DNA of 39,069 bases from Candidatus Bacteroides merdavium (lineage in GTDB: Bacteria > Bacteroidota > Bacteroidia > Bacteroidales > Bacteroidaceae): NCBI GenBank assembly GCA_019116805.1, contig DXAV01000035.1:1-39069 (forward strand), written 5' to 3'. Numbering within the stretch: the stretch's first letter is position 1; each line of letters begins with the position of its first letter. The translations under genes were made by a program, and so were the position numbers. The notes under the pieces are model-generated. The model made no database searches, was not told the DNA's origin, and saw only the letters and a program-made list of their open reading frames with translations. Of the stretch, positions 15,877 through 24,670 are shown piece after piece.

Positions 15877-18084
15877 ATGATACAGACTGTTATCAAGCGC
15901 GACGGCCGCATCGTCGGCTTCAACGAAGAAAAAATTGCGACCGCCATCCGCAAGGCCATGCTGCATACCGACAAGGGCGAAGACCTGCAACTCATCCATC
16001 AGATAACGGACCACATCGCCTTCCGCGGTGCGGCACAGATGACCGTAGAGGCCATTCAGGACATGGTGGAACTGGAACTGATGAAAAGCAGCCGCAAGGA
16101 TGTAGCCCAAAAATACATTGCCTACCGCAACCAGCGCAGCATTGCCCGCAAGGCCAAGACGCGAGACATGTTTCTGGAAATCATCAATATCAAGTCCAAC
16201 GACATCACCCGCGAAAACGCCAACATGAATGCCGACACACCGGCAGGCATGATGATGAAGTTTGCCAGCGAAACCACCAAGCCGTTTGTAGACGACTACC
16301 TGCTGAGCGAAGAGGCCCTGAATGCCGTGAAGGGGAACTATCTGCACATCCACGACAAGGACTACTACCCTACCAAGAGTCTGACCTGCGTGCAGCATCC
16401 GCTGGACCGCATCCTGACCCACGGCTTCTCGGCAGGGCATGGCGAATCGCGTCCGGCCAAACGCATCGAAACGGCCAGCATCCTGGGCTGCATCTCGCTG
16501 GAGACCGCCCAAAACGAAATGCACGGCGGACAAGCCATTCCGGCCTTCGACTTCTACCTGGCCCCCTACGTGCGCTACAGCTTCATCGAGGAGGTCAAAA
16601 CCCTTGAACAGCTGAACGCCGCCGACTATTCACACCTCTATCATAAAGAACTGGACGACTATCTGCAAAGTCCGCTCGAAGGTCTGCAGGGCGAAGAACG
16701 TCTGGTACAGCATGCTGTCAACCAGACCGTGGCGCGCGTGCATCAGGCAATGGAAGCCTTCATCCACAACATGAATACCATCCACTCACGCGGTGGCAAC
16801 CAGGTGGTGTTCAGCTCCATCAACTACGGTACCGACACGTCGGCCGAAGGACGCTGCATCATCCGCGAACTGCTGAACAGTACCTATCAGGGAGTGGGCA
16901 ACGGCGAGACGGCCATCTTCCCCATCCAGATCTGGAAAAAGAAACGCGGCGTCAGCTACCTGCCCGAAGACCGCAACTACGACCTCTACCGGCTGGCCTG
17001 CAAGGTGACGGCCCGACGCTTCTTCCCCAACTTCCTGAATCTGGACGCCACCTTCAACCAGAGCGAGGAGTGGAAGGCCGACGACCCCAAACGCTACCTG
17101 CACGAAGTGGCTACCATGGGATGCCGCACGCGTGTGTTCGAGAACCGTTTCGGCCCCAAGACATCGGTAGGCCGTGGTAACCTGTCGTTCTCCACCATCA
17201 ACATCGTCCGCCTGGCTATCGAGTGCATGGACATTGCCAACCAGGAAGAACGCATCGCCCGCTTCTTCGCCAAGCTGGATGCCATGCTCGACATCACCGC
17301 ACACCAGCTGCACGAACGTATGGAGTTCCAGAAGACAGCTTTTGCCAAGCAGTTCCCCCTGCTGATGTCGTCTTTGTGGCTGGGATGCGAAAAGCTGAAA
17401 CCCAATGGCACCATTGCCCCCGTCATCAATCAGGGCACACTGGGCATCGGCTTCATCGGTCTGGCCGAATGCCTCGTGGCGCTGACAGGACACCATCACG
17501 GCGAATCGGCCGAGGCACAGGAACTGGGATTGAAGATTGTGACCTACATGCGCGACCGTGCCAACGAGTTTTCCGACCGCTACCAGCACAATTACAGCAT
17601 CCTGGCCACGCCGGCCGAAGGCCTGTCAGGCAAGTTCACCCGTGCCGACCGGAAGAAATTCGGTTCGCTGCCCGGCATCACCGACCGCGAATACTACACC
17701 AACTCCAACCACGTACCCGTCTATTACAAATGCAGCGCACGCCACAAGGCCGAAGTGGAGGCGCCCTATCACGACCTGACCCGCGGCGGACACATCTTCT
17801 ATGTAGAAATAGACGGTGACGCCACGCACAATCCGGAAGCCATCATGCGTGTAGTCGATATGATGGACCGCTACAACATCGGCTACGGTTCCGTGAACCA
17901 CAACCGCAACCGCTGTATGGACTGCGGATACGAGAACGCCGCTGACCACATGGACACCTGTCCCAAGTGCGGCAGTACGAACATCGACCGCCTGCAACGC
18001 ATCACCGGTTACCTGGTAGGTACCACCGACCGATGGAACAAAGCCAAGCTGGCCGAACTGAACGACCGCATCATCCACCAATAA
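15877..18084 (+). CDS. nrdD: Anaerobic ribonucleoside-triphosphate reductase, large subunit
   Basis: The enzyme makes deoxyribonucleotides from ribonucleoside triphosphates without oxygen, using a glycyl radical. An ATP-cone domain covers about residues 1-90 (VIKRDGRIVGFNEEKIATAI) and the catalytic barrel follows. The C-terminal zinc site is visible as CMDC and CPKC. The glycyl radical site is Gly711 in RITGYLVG, 24 residues before the C-terminus. Length of 735 residues is in the family range. The start ATG 15877 gives the expected ATP-cone N-terminus. The activase gene follows 11 bp downstream. This fits an obligate anaerobe. Confidence 0.97.
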   Translation: MIQTVIKRDGRIVGFNEEKIATAIRKAMLHTDKGEDLQLIHQITDHIAFRGAAQMTVEAIQDMVELELMKSSRKDVAQKYIAYRNQRSIARKAKTRDMFLEIINIKSNDITRENANMNADTPAGMMMKFASETTKPFVDDYLLSEEALNAVKGNYLHIHDKDYYPTKSLTCVQHPLDRILTHGFSAGHGESRPAKRIETASILGCISLETAQNEMHGGQAIPAFDFYLAPYVRYSFIEEVKTLEQLNAADYSHLYHKELDDYLQSPLEGLQGEERLVQHAVNQTVARVHQAMEAFIHNMNTIHSRGGNQVVFSSINYGTDTSAEGRCIIRELLNSTYQGVGNGETAIFPIQIWKKKRGVSYLPEDRNYDLYRLACKVTARRFFPNFLNLDATFNQSEEWKADDPKRYLHEVATMGCRTRVFENRFGPKTSVGRGNLSFSTINIVRLAIECMDIANQEERIARFFAKLDAMLDITAHQLHERMEFQKTAFAKQFPLLMSSLWLGCEKLKPNGTIAPVINQGTLGIGFIGLAECLVALTGHHHGESAEAQELGLKIVTYMRDRANEFSDRYQHNYSILATPAEGLSGKFTRADRKKFGSLPGITDREYYTNSNHVPVYYKCSARHKAEVEAPYHDLTRGGHIFYVEIDGDATHNPEAIMRVVDMMDRYNIGYGSVNHNRNRCMDCGYENAADHMDTCPKCGSTNIDRLQRITGYLVGTTDRWNKAKLAELNDRIIHQ

Positions 18085-18095
18085 ACCGAAACACT

Positions 18096-18599
18096 ATGCT
18101 GTCCATACTCGACATTATCGAAGATACCACCGCCGACGGTCCCGGCCTACGCACCTCCATCTATGCCGCCGGTTGTCCCAACGCCTGTCCCGGATGCCAC
18201 AATCCGGAATCGTGGGATATCCGACACGGCTATCAGATGACTACCGAAGAGCTCCTGCAGAAAGTACTCGACGATCCCTTTGCCGACGTCACCTTCAGCG
18301 GAGGAGACCCGATGTTCCAGCCGGAAGGCTTCACCGAACTGGCGCGCGCCATCAAGGAAAACAGCGACAAGAACATCTGGTGTTATACGGGCTATACCTT
18401 CGAAAAACTGCTGTCCAACCCGCGTCAAAACCAGTTGTTGCAGTACATCGACGTATTGGTGGACGGCCGCTTCCAGGAGGAACTGCGCGACGAGTCGCTT
18501 TGCTTCCGCGGCAGCAGTAACCAACGTCTGATAGACGTGCCGGCCTCCCTGAGAAGCGGCAAGGCCATAGCCTACCCATATGCTCCCGAAAGAATGTAG
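18096..18599 (+). CDS. nrdG: Anaerobic ribonucleotide reductase activating protein
   Basis: This radical SAM enzyme generates the glycyl radical on NrdD. The 4Fe-4S ligands are Cys27, Cys31 and Cys34 in GCPNACPGCHN, and the SAM-binding FSGGDP motif follows near residue 68. Length of 167 residues fits the short NrdG class. I chose ATG 18096 (MLSILDIIEDTTADG), 11 bp after the nrdD stop; the same frame is open further upstream inside nrdD but encodes no family sequence there. Confidence 0.95.
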   Translation: MLSILDIIEDTTADGPGLRTSIYAAGCPNACPGCHNPESWDIRHGYQMTTEELLQKVLDDPFADVTFSGGDPMFQPEGFTELARAIKENSDKNIWCYTGYTFEKLLSNPRQNQLLQYIDVLVDGRFQEELRDESLCFRGSSNQRLIDVPASLRSGKAIAYPYAPERM

Positions 18600-18690
18600 A
18601 TAAGGTGTACACAAGATATGCCCAATCCGTAATCAAAGTACCCATACCTTGATTGAGCATCTCATATCGAAAGATGTTCCGGATTTTCCA

Positions 18691-18720
18691 TTGCGGATAC
18701 CATTCTTTTTCATAACTTTG
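18691..18720 (+). promoter_or_regulatory. Promoter of the cobalamin uptake operon
   Basis: TTG (18691-18693), 19 bp, TAACTTTG (18713-18720): an exact consensus fit. The transcript would start near 18726, at the predicted first base of the riboswitch. Confidence 0.8.
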
Positions 18721-18725
18721 TCGCA

Positions 18726-18908
18726 GTTTTGTTCTGCACTCCCCTTTCGGGAACTGCGGATGAAAAGGGAATCGGGTGCAAGTCCCGGACAGTCCCGCTG
18801 CTGTGAGTTTCAGTAAGAGAAGCATCATCCATACTCCAATGCCACTGTCAGAATCAATGAGGACGGGAAGGCGATGCTTCGAGAAACGAGTCAGAAGACC
18901 TGCAAAAC
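18726..18908 (+). promoter_or_regulatory. Cobalamin (B12) riboswitch
   Basis: This leader RNA binds adenosylcobalamin or a relative and represses the btu genes when the vitamin is abundant. Conserved blocks are present in order: AAAGGGAATCGGGTGCAAG, AGTCCCGCTGCTGTGAG, GCCACTG, GGGAAGGC and the B12 box GAGTCAGAAGACCTGCA (18888-18904). A closing stem can form between GTTTTG (18726-18731) and CAAAAC (18903-18908). The btuB start codon lies 80 nt further on. Confidence 0.93.
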
Positions 18909-18990
18909 CAAAATCATGCTTGACGCTTGCGAGGATGAGCGTGAAGATCGTGTAGGATGTAGTCCATGACTACAGATTGACAGAAGGAAT
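18909..18990 (+). promoter_or_regulatory. Expression platform region before btuB
   Basis: A short hairpin TGTAGT-CCATG-ACTACA (18958-18974) lies just before the AGAAGGAAT ribosome-binding site of btuB. There is no T-run, so control is more likely at translation initiation than by termination. This is inferred from sequence only. Confidence 0.5.
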
Positions 18991-21009
18991 ATGAAACGAA
19001 TTTGTCTTTTCCATCGGCGATGGGGAGGGTGGTTTGTAGCGTTGTTGCTGTCAGGCGGGGCAATGGCCCAGGAGGCAGGCGACACGATTACGGACAGAGT
19101 ACACCAGATAGACCGTGTAACTGTCACCGCCCGACGCGTTCCCAATAAGATAACCTCGGCAGCACCCGTCCAGAGCCTGTCGGGGCAGGACATCGAGCGC
19201 CTGGGCATTCAGGATATGGCCGATGCCGTACGTCGCTTTGCCGGAGCACAGGTGCGCGACTACGGTGGCATAGGCGGCCTGAAGACCGTCTCAGTCCGCA
19301 ACATGGGAGCCGCACATACGGCTGTGAGCTACGATGGCGTGACGGTGAGCAACTGCCAGGCCGGACAGATAGACATCGGACGCTTCTCGCTGGACAATGT
19401 GTCGATGGTGACGCTGGCCGTAGGACAGACGGACGACCTGCTACAGCCGGCCCGACACTATGCATCAGCAGGCATACTCAGCATCGAGACCGAGAAGCCC
19501 CATTTCGACGAAGGCCGCCGCTACGCCATGCGTGCCCGCATCAGCGGAGGTTCTTTCGGCTATATCACGCCATCCCTGCGCTGGTGGCAGCAGCTGGGCA
19601 GCCGAACCCGTCTGGCTGTGGACGGAAGCTTCATGCGGGCCGACGGTAACTATCCCTTCACGCTGGTGAACGGGAAGTACACCACGCAAGAACGACGCAA
19701 CAATTCCGATATCCTTTCGGGCCAAGGCGAAGCCAACCTGTACCATACGTTCAGGGACAACAGCGAGCTGGACGTAAAGGCTTACTACTACCGTTCACGC
19801 CGAGGCCTGCCCGGAGCAGTCACCCTCTACAATCCCTTGTCCGACGAACGCCTGTGGGACGAGAACACGTTTGTCCAGGCCCGATACAAGAAGCAGTTCA
19901 ATCCACGCTGGACCTTGCAGGTACAGGGCAAGTACAATCATGGATGGAACCGTTATGAAGACCAAGGGACGGAATATACCGACGGCATCTATAGCGAACG
20001 CCACAAGCAGGATGAATACTATCTGTCGGCGTCCGTCCTCTACCGTCCGCTGGAAGGCCTTTCCCTGGCCCTGGCACAGGACGGAGTGGCGAATACGCTG
20101 CATAACACCTTGCCCGAATGCCCCTTCCCCACTCGCTTTACTTCCATCAGCGCATTCAATGCCCGTTATAGCAATGACTGGCTGACGGCGGCTGCCGTAC
20201 TGGTACATACCGCCACTTTCGAACACGTGGAGAAGGGAGAAGCTCCCGATAACTTCCGCCGCTTCGCGCCTTCCCTGTCTGTCAGCCTGAAGCCCTGGCA
20301 GGAAGAAGAGCTCTTCTTGAGGCTCATGTACAAGAGCACCTTCCGCCTGCCCACCTTCAACGACCTCTATTATTACCGCCTGGGCAACCGCAACCTGCGG
20401 CCGGAGAAGGCGGACGAATATACCGCCGGCCTTGCCTGGAGCCTGCCAAAGGTCGCCTGGCTGGATTATCTGTCCGTCACGCTGGACGGTTACTTCAACA
20501 ACGTGACGGACAAGATCGTAGCCTTCCCCTCTACCTACACATGGAAGATGGCCAACTACGGACGGGTGCATGCGGCAGGTGTGGACGCGACACTGGCCGC
20601 TTCGGCGACACTGGCACGGGGCTATAGCCTCGCCTTCAGCGGCAACTATATGTGGCAGAAAGCCATCGACCTGACCGACCCCGATGCCAAGAACTACCGC
20701 GACCAGCTGCCCTACACGCCCGTACACAGCGGAAGTGCCTCGCTTATTGTCGGCACTCCCTGGTTCAGCCTGGGATATTCGCTGGTGGGCGTGGGCGAAC
20801 GATATTATATGTCACAGAACTTACCCGAGAACAGAATAGACGGCTATGTGGAGCAGAGCCTGAGCCTTTCACGTGATTTCAACTTGAAACGGGGACGCAT
20901 AGCCGTAAAGGCCGAGGTGCTGAACCTGGCGGACGAGCAGTATGACGTAATCAAGTATTACCCCATGCCGGGCCGTTCGTGGCGTCTGACCGGGAGTTTC
21001 TATTTCTGA
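18991..21009 (+). CDS. btuB: TonB-dependent outer membrane receptor, BtuB type
   Basis: This is an outer membrane beta-barrel that takes up cobalamin with energy from TonB. The signal peptide is about residues 1-26 (basic HRRW start, GGAMAQ end). The plug domain is clear: DRVTVTARRVPNKITSAAPV, then DMADAVRRFAGAQVRDYGGIGGLKTVSVRNMG and AVSYDGVTVSNCQAGQID. A 22-strand-type barrel with many aromatic-ended segments follows, ending in Phe (GSFYF). At 672 residues it is short enough to lack the carboxypeptidase-like extension of SusC proteins. Its riboswitch and the btuG-btuF-btuC genes downstream identify the substrate class as corrinoids. Confidence 0.93.
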   Translation: MKRICLFHRRWGGWFVALLLSGGAMAQEAGDTITDRVHQIDRVTVTARRVPNKITSAAPVQSLSGQDIERLGIQDMADAVRRFAGAQVRDYGGIGGLKTVSVRNMGAAHTAVSYDGVTVSNCQAGQIDIGRFSLDNVSMVTLAVGQTDDLLQPARHYASAGILSIETEKPHFDEGRRYAMRARISGGSFGYITPSLRWWQQLGSRTRLAVDGSFMRADGNYPFTLVNGKYTTQERRNNSDILSGQGEANLYHTFRDNSELDVKAYYYRSRRGLPGAVTLYNPLSDERLWDENTFVQARYKKQFNPRWTLQVQGKYNHGWNRYEDQGTEYTDGIYSERHKQDEYYLSASVLYRPLEGLSLALAQDGVANTLHNTLPECPFPTRFTSISAFNARYSNDWLTAAAVLVHTATFEHVEKGEAPDNFRRFAPSLSVSLKPWQEEELFLRLMYKSTFRLPTFNDLYYYRLGNRNLRPEKADEYTAGLAWSLPKVAWLDYLSVTLDGYFNNVTDKIVAFPSTYTWKMANYGRVHAAGVDATLAASATLARGYSLAFSGNYMWQKAIDLTDPDAKNYRDQLPYTPVHSGSASLIVGTPWFSLGYSLVGVGERYYMSQNLPENRIDGYVEQSLSLSRDFNLKRGRIAVKAEVLNLADEQYDVIKYYPMPGRSWRLTGSFYF

Positions 21010-21058
21010 AACAATAGGTAAGGCGGGATGGAAGGACAAGAACACGGGAGGAAGAATC

Positions 21059-21192
21059 CGTTTCCCGTGCTGGGAACAGCCGTTTCCACTATAGGGAACA
21101 AGCGTTTCCATAGGCTGGGAACGACCGTTTCCTACGGTGGGAACTGGCGTTTCTCCCTAGGGGAACTGATGTTTCCTTATATAGGAAACGCC
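21059..21192. repeat. Array of six palindromic 22-23-bp units between btuB and btuG
   Basis: Units begin at 21059, 21081, 21103, 21126, 21148 and 21171. Each has the pattern CGTTTCC, about six variable bases, then GGGAAC, so each unit can form its own small hairpin (GTTTCC with GGGAAC, using one G-T pair). The loop bases differ between units (for example CGTGCT, ACTATA, TAGGCT), while the arms are kept. This covariation-like pattern suggests the structure matters. It starts about 50 bp after the btuB stop and ends about 40 bp before the btuG ATG. Confidence 0.9.
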
Positions 21193-21231
21193 GACAGGAC
21201 TAAATATAACTAACTTAAATATAAACGAAGT

Positions 21232-22365
21232 ATGAAAATGAAAGCAAGTAATCTATGGTATGGCCTGCTGTGCATGCTGGCCGTGAGTATGAGTTTGTCT
21301 GCCTGCAGCGACGACAACGGCAACAACGATGACGACCGCGACGATACGGGGTCGAAGGTCCAGCTGCCGCAGGTGCGCGCCTTCTTCCTGAACGAAGGTT
21401 CCTACAATGGCAACAATGCGGGAATTTCATTCTATGCCCCCAACGGCGATGCGGATTTCATCAACGACATTTACAGCTATCAGAACGACGCCAAGCTGGG
21501 AGACACGGGGCAGAGCATGATAGAATACGAAGGAGAAATCTACGTGGCTGTCTATGGTTCGAACTATCTGACGAAGCTCAACTCAGCCGGCGTGGAGCAG
21601 CAGCGTCTGTCGTTTGTCAACGATCCGGAGCTGAGCGCAGGCATCCGTTACATGGCTGCTGAAGACGGTTACATCTACGCTTCCTTCTGGGGCGGCGTGG
21701 TGGCCAAAATCAACGCACAGACCTTGACGGTGGAGAGCAAGCTGACGGGGCTGGGCGACAACCTGGAAGGCGTGGCCATCTGCAAGGACATGCTCTATGT
21801 GGCCAACAGCTGTACAGCCGAATATGTTTACCATAACGAGGTGAAGGTGATAGACCTGAACACGTTCAGCTTGAAGGAAACGCTGACGGTGGCTGAAAAC
21901 CCTTATACTCAGATGCTGGAAGAAAATGACAAGATATTCTTCATCTCCAATGATAATTCTTCTATAGATGGATATGTATTGCAGGTGATTGATCCTGCGG
22001 ACAACAACAAGGTGACAAAAATTGGCTATGCTACTTACATGGCTGCCGATGATGATGTGTTGTATCTGGTCAATTCAATGACAGACTGGAGTACCCAACC
22101 ATATACAACGGTCAACACGTTCTTTACTTATAACATCAAGACGGGGCAAACGAACAATGCCTCTTTCCTGAAGAATGCACCGGCAGAACTTGCGTCATCG
22201 ACTTTACACATGTTGGTTGTTAACGATGATAATGGTGATATCTATATCGGAACTTCGGACTTTACAACCAACGGCACCATCTATCGCTTCAAAAAAGACG
22301 GCACCTTCGTCGAGAAATTCGATGCGGGAGGCGTAAGTCCGAATTCGGCCGTATTCTTCAACTAA
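21232..22365 (+). CDS. btuG: Surface cobalamin-binding beta-propeller lipoprotein, BtuG-like
   Basis: BtuG-type proteins bind vitamin B12 at the cell surface with high affinity and pass it to BtuB. The 377-residue protein has a lipoprotein signal with Cys25 in SLSAC. The Asp/Asn-rich stretch right after it (SDDNGNNDDDRDD) resembles the surface-export signal of Bacteroides lipoproteins. The rest has repeated beta-propeller blades with patterns such as EGEIYVAVYGSNYLTKLN, EDGYIYASFWGGVVAKIN and KDMLYVANSCTAEY. Its position directly after btuB is that of BtuG in known Bacteroides loci. Without a search I cannot exclude a closely related DUF5074/YncE-like protein. Confidence 0.82.
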   Translation: MKMKASNLWYGLLCMLAVSMSLSACSDDNGNNDDDRDDTGSKVQLPQVRAFFLNEGSYNGNNAGISFYAPNGDADFINDIYSYQNDAKLGDTGQSMIEYEGEIYVAVYGSNYLTKLNSAGVEQQRLSFVNDPELSAGIRYMAAEDGYIYASFWGGVVAKINAQTLTVESKLTGLGDNLEGVAICKDMLYVANSCTAEYVYHNEVKVIDLNTFSLKETLTVAENPYTQMLEENDKIFFISNDNSSIDGYVLQVIDPADNNKVTKIGYATYMAADDDVLYLVNSMTDWSTQPYTTVNTFFTYNIKTGQTNNASFLKNAPAELASSTLHMLVVNDDNGDIYIGTSDFTTNGTIYRFKKDGTFVEKFDAGGVSPNSAVFFN

Positions 22366-22370
22366 ATTCC

Positions 22371-23513
22371 ATGAGAAAAGTTTCTGCAATATATCTAATG
22401 ATTGGGGGACTGGCCTTGTTCCTTTCCGCTTGTAGCGGAAGGGGGAAGGCTTTCCCCGTTTCTGAGGGAGGCGACACTCTCTCCCTGCGCTATGCCGAAA
22501 ACCTGACGCTCGTGGATTATCCCGGCTATACGGTAGCCACGCTGCGCAATCCTTGGGATACACTGAAGATTCTCCATACCTACATTCTGGTACCCAAGTC
22601 GGCTGCCTTGCCCGACAATCTGCCGGCAGGCACGGTGGTACGCACCCCTCTGTCGAAAGCCGTCGTTTATTCTTCCGTCCATTGCGGATTGCTGCACGAA
22701 CTGGGAGCAGGAAATGCCATAGGCGGCGTGTGCGACCTGAAGTACATCAAGCTGCCGGCCATCCACCGCGACGTGGCCGAAGGCCGGATAGCCGACTGTG
22801 GCGACGGCATGAATCCGGACATGGAGCATATCATCGACCTCCACCCCGATGCCATTCTGTTGTCGCCCTTCGAGAACAGTGGCGGATACGGGCGGGTAGA
22901 GAAGCTCGGTGTCCCCATCATCGAGTGTGCCGACTATATGGAAACTTCGGCCCTGGGACGCGCGGAATGGATGCGCTTCTACGGTCGGCTGTTCGGAGCC
23001 GTCCCGCAGGCCGACAGCCTGTTCGCCCGCGTGGACAGCAGTTACAACCGGCTCAAGCACCGGGCAGCTCTGTCGTCCGTCCGCCTGTCTGTGGTCTGTG
23101 AACTGAAAAACGGATCGTCTTGGTATGTACCCGGCGGACGCAGCACTACCGGTCGCCTGCTGGCCGACGCCTGCAGCAACTATGCCTTTGCCGACGACCG
23201 TCACAGCGGTTCCGTCCCCCTGTCTTTCGAGACGGTATTCGAGAAAGCCGGAGATGCTGACATCTGGCTCATCAAGTACAACCGCCAGCGCGACATGACC
23301 TACGCCGACCTGCAGGCCGACTTCGTGGGTTACACCGGCTTCAAGGCCTTCAAGGAGCGTCGCGTGTATGGCTGCAACACCGGAAAGGCCGCTTTCTACG
23401 AAGAAACGCCCTTCCATCCCGACTGGCTGCTGGCCGACCTGATACAAATCCTGCATCCCGAAACGGAAGACACAGACGAACTGCGTTATTACCAAAAACT
23501 GGAGGAACACTGA
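22371..23513 (+). CDS. btuF: Cobalamin ABC transporter substrate-binding lipoprotein, BtuF type
   Basis: This is a periplasmic binding protein that hands cobalamin to the inner-membrane transporter. The lipobox is SAC with Cys21. The class III fold is suggested by the ALLHELGAGNAIGGVCD-like start of lobe 1, the segment MEHIIDLHPDAILLSPF, and GVPIIECADYMETSALGRAEWMRFYGRLFG in the linker region. Acidic residues that would contact BtuC salt-bridge partners cannot be mapped with certainty. The gene starts 5 bp after btuG and is followed 2 bp later by btuC. Length is 380 residues, longer than E. coli BtuF, as usual in Bacteroidetes. Confidence 0.9.
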   Translation: MRKVSAIYLMIGGLALFLSACSGRGKAFPVSEGGDTLSLRYAENLTLVDYPGYTVATLRNPWDTLKILHTYILVPKSAALPDNLPAGTVVRTPLSKAVVYSSVHCGLLHELGAGNAIGGVCDLKYIKLPAIHRDVAEGRIADCGDGMNPDMEHIIDLHPDAILLSPFENSGGYGRVEKLGVPIIECADYMETSALGRAEWMRFYGRLFGAVPQADSLFARVDSSYNRLKHRAALSSVRLSVVCELKNGSSWYVPGGRSTTGRLLADACSNYAFADDRHSGSVPLSFETVFEKAGDADIWLIKYNRQRDMTYADLQADFVGYTGFKAFKERRVYGCNTGKAAFYEETPFHPDWLLADLIQILHPETEDTDELRYYQKLEEH

Positions 23514-23515
23514 TT

Positions 23516-24544
23516 ATGAATAAAGGGTGGAAATATGGCATAGGCCTGTCGGCAGTCATTCTGCTGCTGTTCATGACCAATCTGCTGATCGGTTCGGTGG
23601 ACATTCCGCCTGCCGACGTATGGCACATCCTGACTGGCGGCGAGGGCGGCAAGGCCAGTTGGAGTTTTATCGTGTGGGAGTCCCGCCTGCCCCAGGCACT
23701 GACCGCCCTGTTGTGCGGCAGCTCACTGGCCGTGTGCGGCCTCATGTTGCAGACGGCTTTCAAGAACCCGCTGGCCGGTCCTTCCATTCTGGGCATCAAT
23801 TCCGGAGCCAGCCTGGGAGTGGCTTTTGTCATGCTGCTGTTCGGAGGAAGTGTCACGGCAGGCACATTCAGTCTGTCGGGTTTCCTGTCCGTCCTGACGG
23901 GAGCATTTGTGGGTGCCATGGCCATCATGGCCCTCATTCTTTTCTTCTCCACACTCATCAAGAGCAATGTGATGTTGCTCATCACCGGCATCATGATCGG
24001 TTACATTGCTTCGTCCGCCATCTCGCTGCTCAATTTCTTTGCCACGGCAGAAGGAGTACAGTCGTACATCATCTGGGGCATGGGTAACTTCGGGGGTGTC
24101 TCCCTGCAACAGATGCCGGCCTTTGCATCGGTCACGCTGCTGGGGCTGGCGGGTGCGCTGATGCTCATCAAACCACTCAACGCCCTGCTGTTGGGCGAAC
24201 ACTATGCCGAAAACCTGGGTGTGAATATCCGCCGCGTCCGCAACTGGCTGCTGCTAGTTACCGGCCTGCTCACAGCCGTTACTACAGCCTTTTGTGGTCC
24301 GGTCGCATTCATCGGACTGGCCGTACCCCACGTGGCCCGCATGCTGCTGGGCACATCAAACCATCAATCGCTGCTGCCAGTCACCATCCTGAGCGGCGGA
24401 GCCGTAGCCCTCCTCTGCAACCTGGTCTGCATCTTACCCGGCGAAGCGGGTATCATTCCGCTCAATGCCGTTACCCCCATTATCGGTGCCCCGGTCATCA
24501 TCTACGTCATCGTGAGCCAACGACGATCGCAACATTTCACCTGA
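23516..24544 (+). CDS. btuC: Cobalamin ABC transporter permease, BtuC/FecCD family
   Basis: This inner-membrane permease of 342 residues has about ten membrane segments. Signature stretches include WESRLPQALTALLCGSSLAVCGLMLQTAFKNPLAGPSILGINSGA (residues about 54-98), LLGEHYAENLGVNIRRVR (the ATPase-contact loop, about 226-243) and CGPVAFIGLAVPHVARMLLG (about 261-280). It follows btuF after 2 bp. No ATPase gene (btuD) follows: the next 126 bp are non-coding and then a DUF4250 gene begins. The transporter must use an ATPase encoded elsewhere, or the locus has lost it. Confidence 0.93.
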   Translation: MNKGWKYGIGLSAVILLLFMTNLLIGSVDIPPADVWHILTGGEGGKASWSFIVWESRLPQALTALLCGSSLAVCGLMLQTAFKNPLAGPSILGINSGASLGVAFVMLLFGGSVTAGTFSLSGFLSVLTGAFVGAMAIMALILFFSTLIKSNVMLLITGIMIGYIASSAISLLNFFATAEGVQSYIIWGMGNFGGVSLQQMPAFASVTLLGLAGALMLIKPLNALLLGEHYAENLGVNIRRVRNWLLLVTGLLTAVTTAFCGPVAFIGLAVPHVARMLLGTSNHQSLLPVTILSGGAVALLCNLVCILPGEAGIIPLNAVTPIIGAPVIIYVIVSQRRSQHFT

Positions 24545-24627
24545 ACCCTCCCGCCATCCGTGCAAACGGTTGCAGGGAAGAACAGGGAAAATTGACATAA
24601 ATCAAACCGGCGTACAGCAGAAACCTC

Positions 24628-24635
24628 TATCTTTG
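24628..24635 (+). promoter_or_regulatory. Candidate -7 box for the DUF4250 gene
   Basis: TATCTTTG lies 35 bp before the ATG; the upstream element is weak. Confidence 0.5.
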
Positions 24636-24670
24636 CAGCCGGTATTAGTTTAACATAAAAGATTGTTGCA

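Noticed and set aside
15628..16533. Minus-strand open frame opposite the start of nrdD
   Set aside because: It spans a terminator, a promoter region and the nrdD ATP-cone; no domain is visible.
19795..20727. Antisense open frame opposite btuB (310 codons)
   Set aside because: Composition is that of a shadow frame, while the plus strand has a complete TonB receptor.
21059..21192. CRISPR array or integron-type repeats
   Set aside because: Units are back to back with internal palindromes; variable bases are only about six per unit, too short for spacers, and there is no integrase next to them.
22395..23510. Long antisense open frame opposite btuF (371 codons)
   Set aside because: It mirrors btuF in a GC-rich gene, has no recognisable domain, signal or promoter, and the sense product is clearly BtuF-like.
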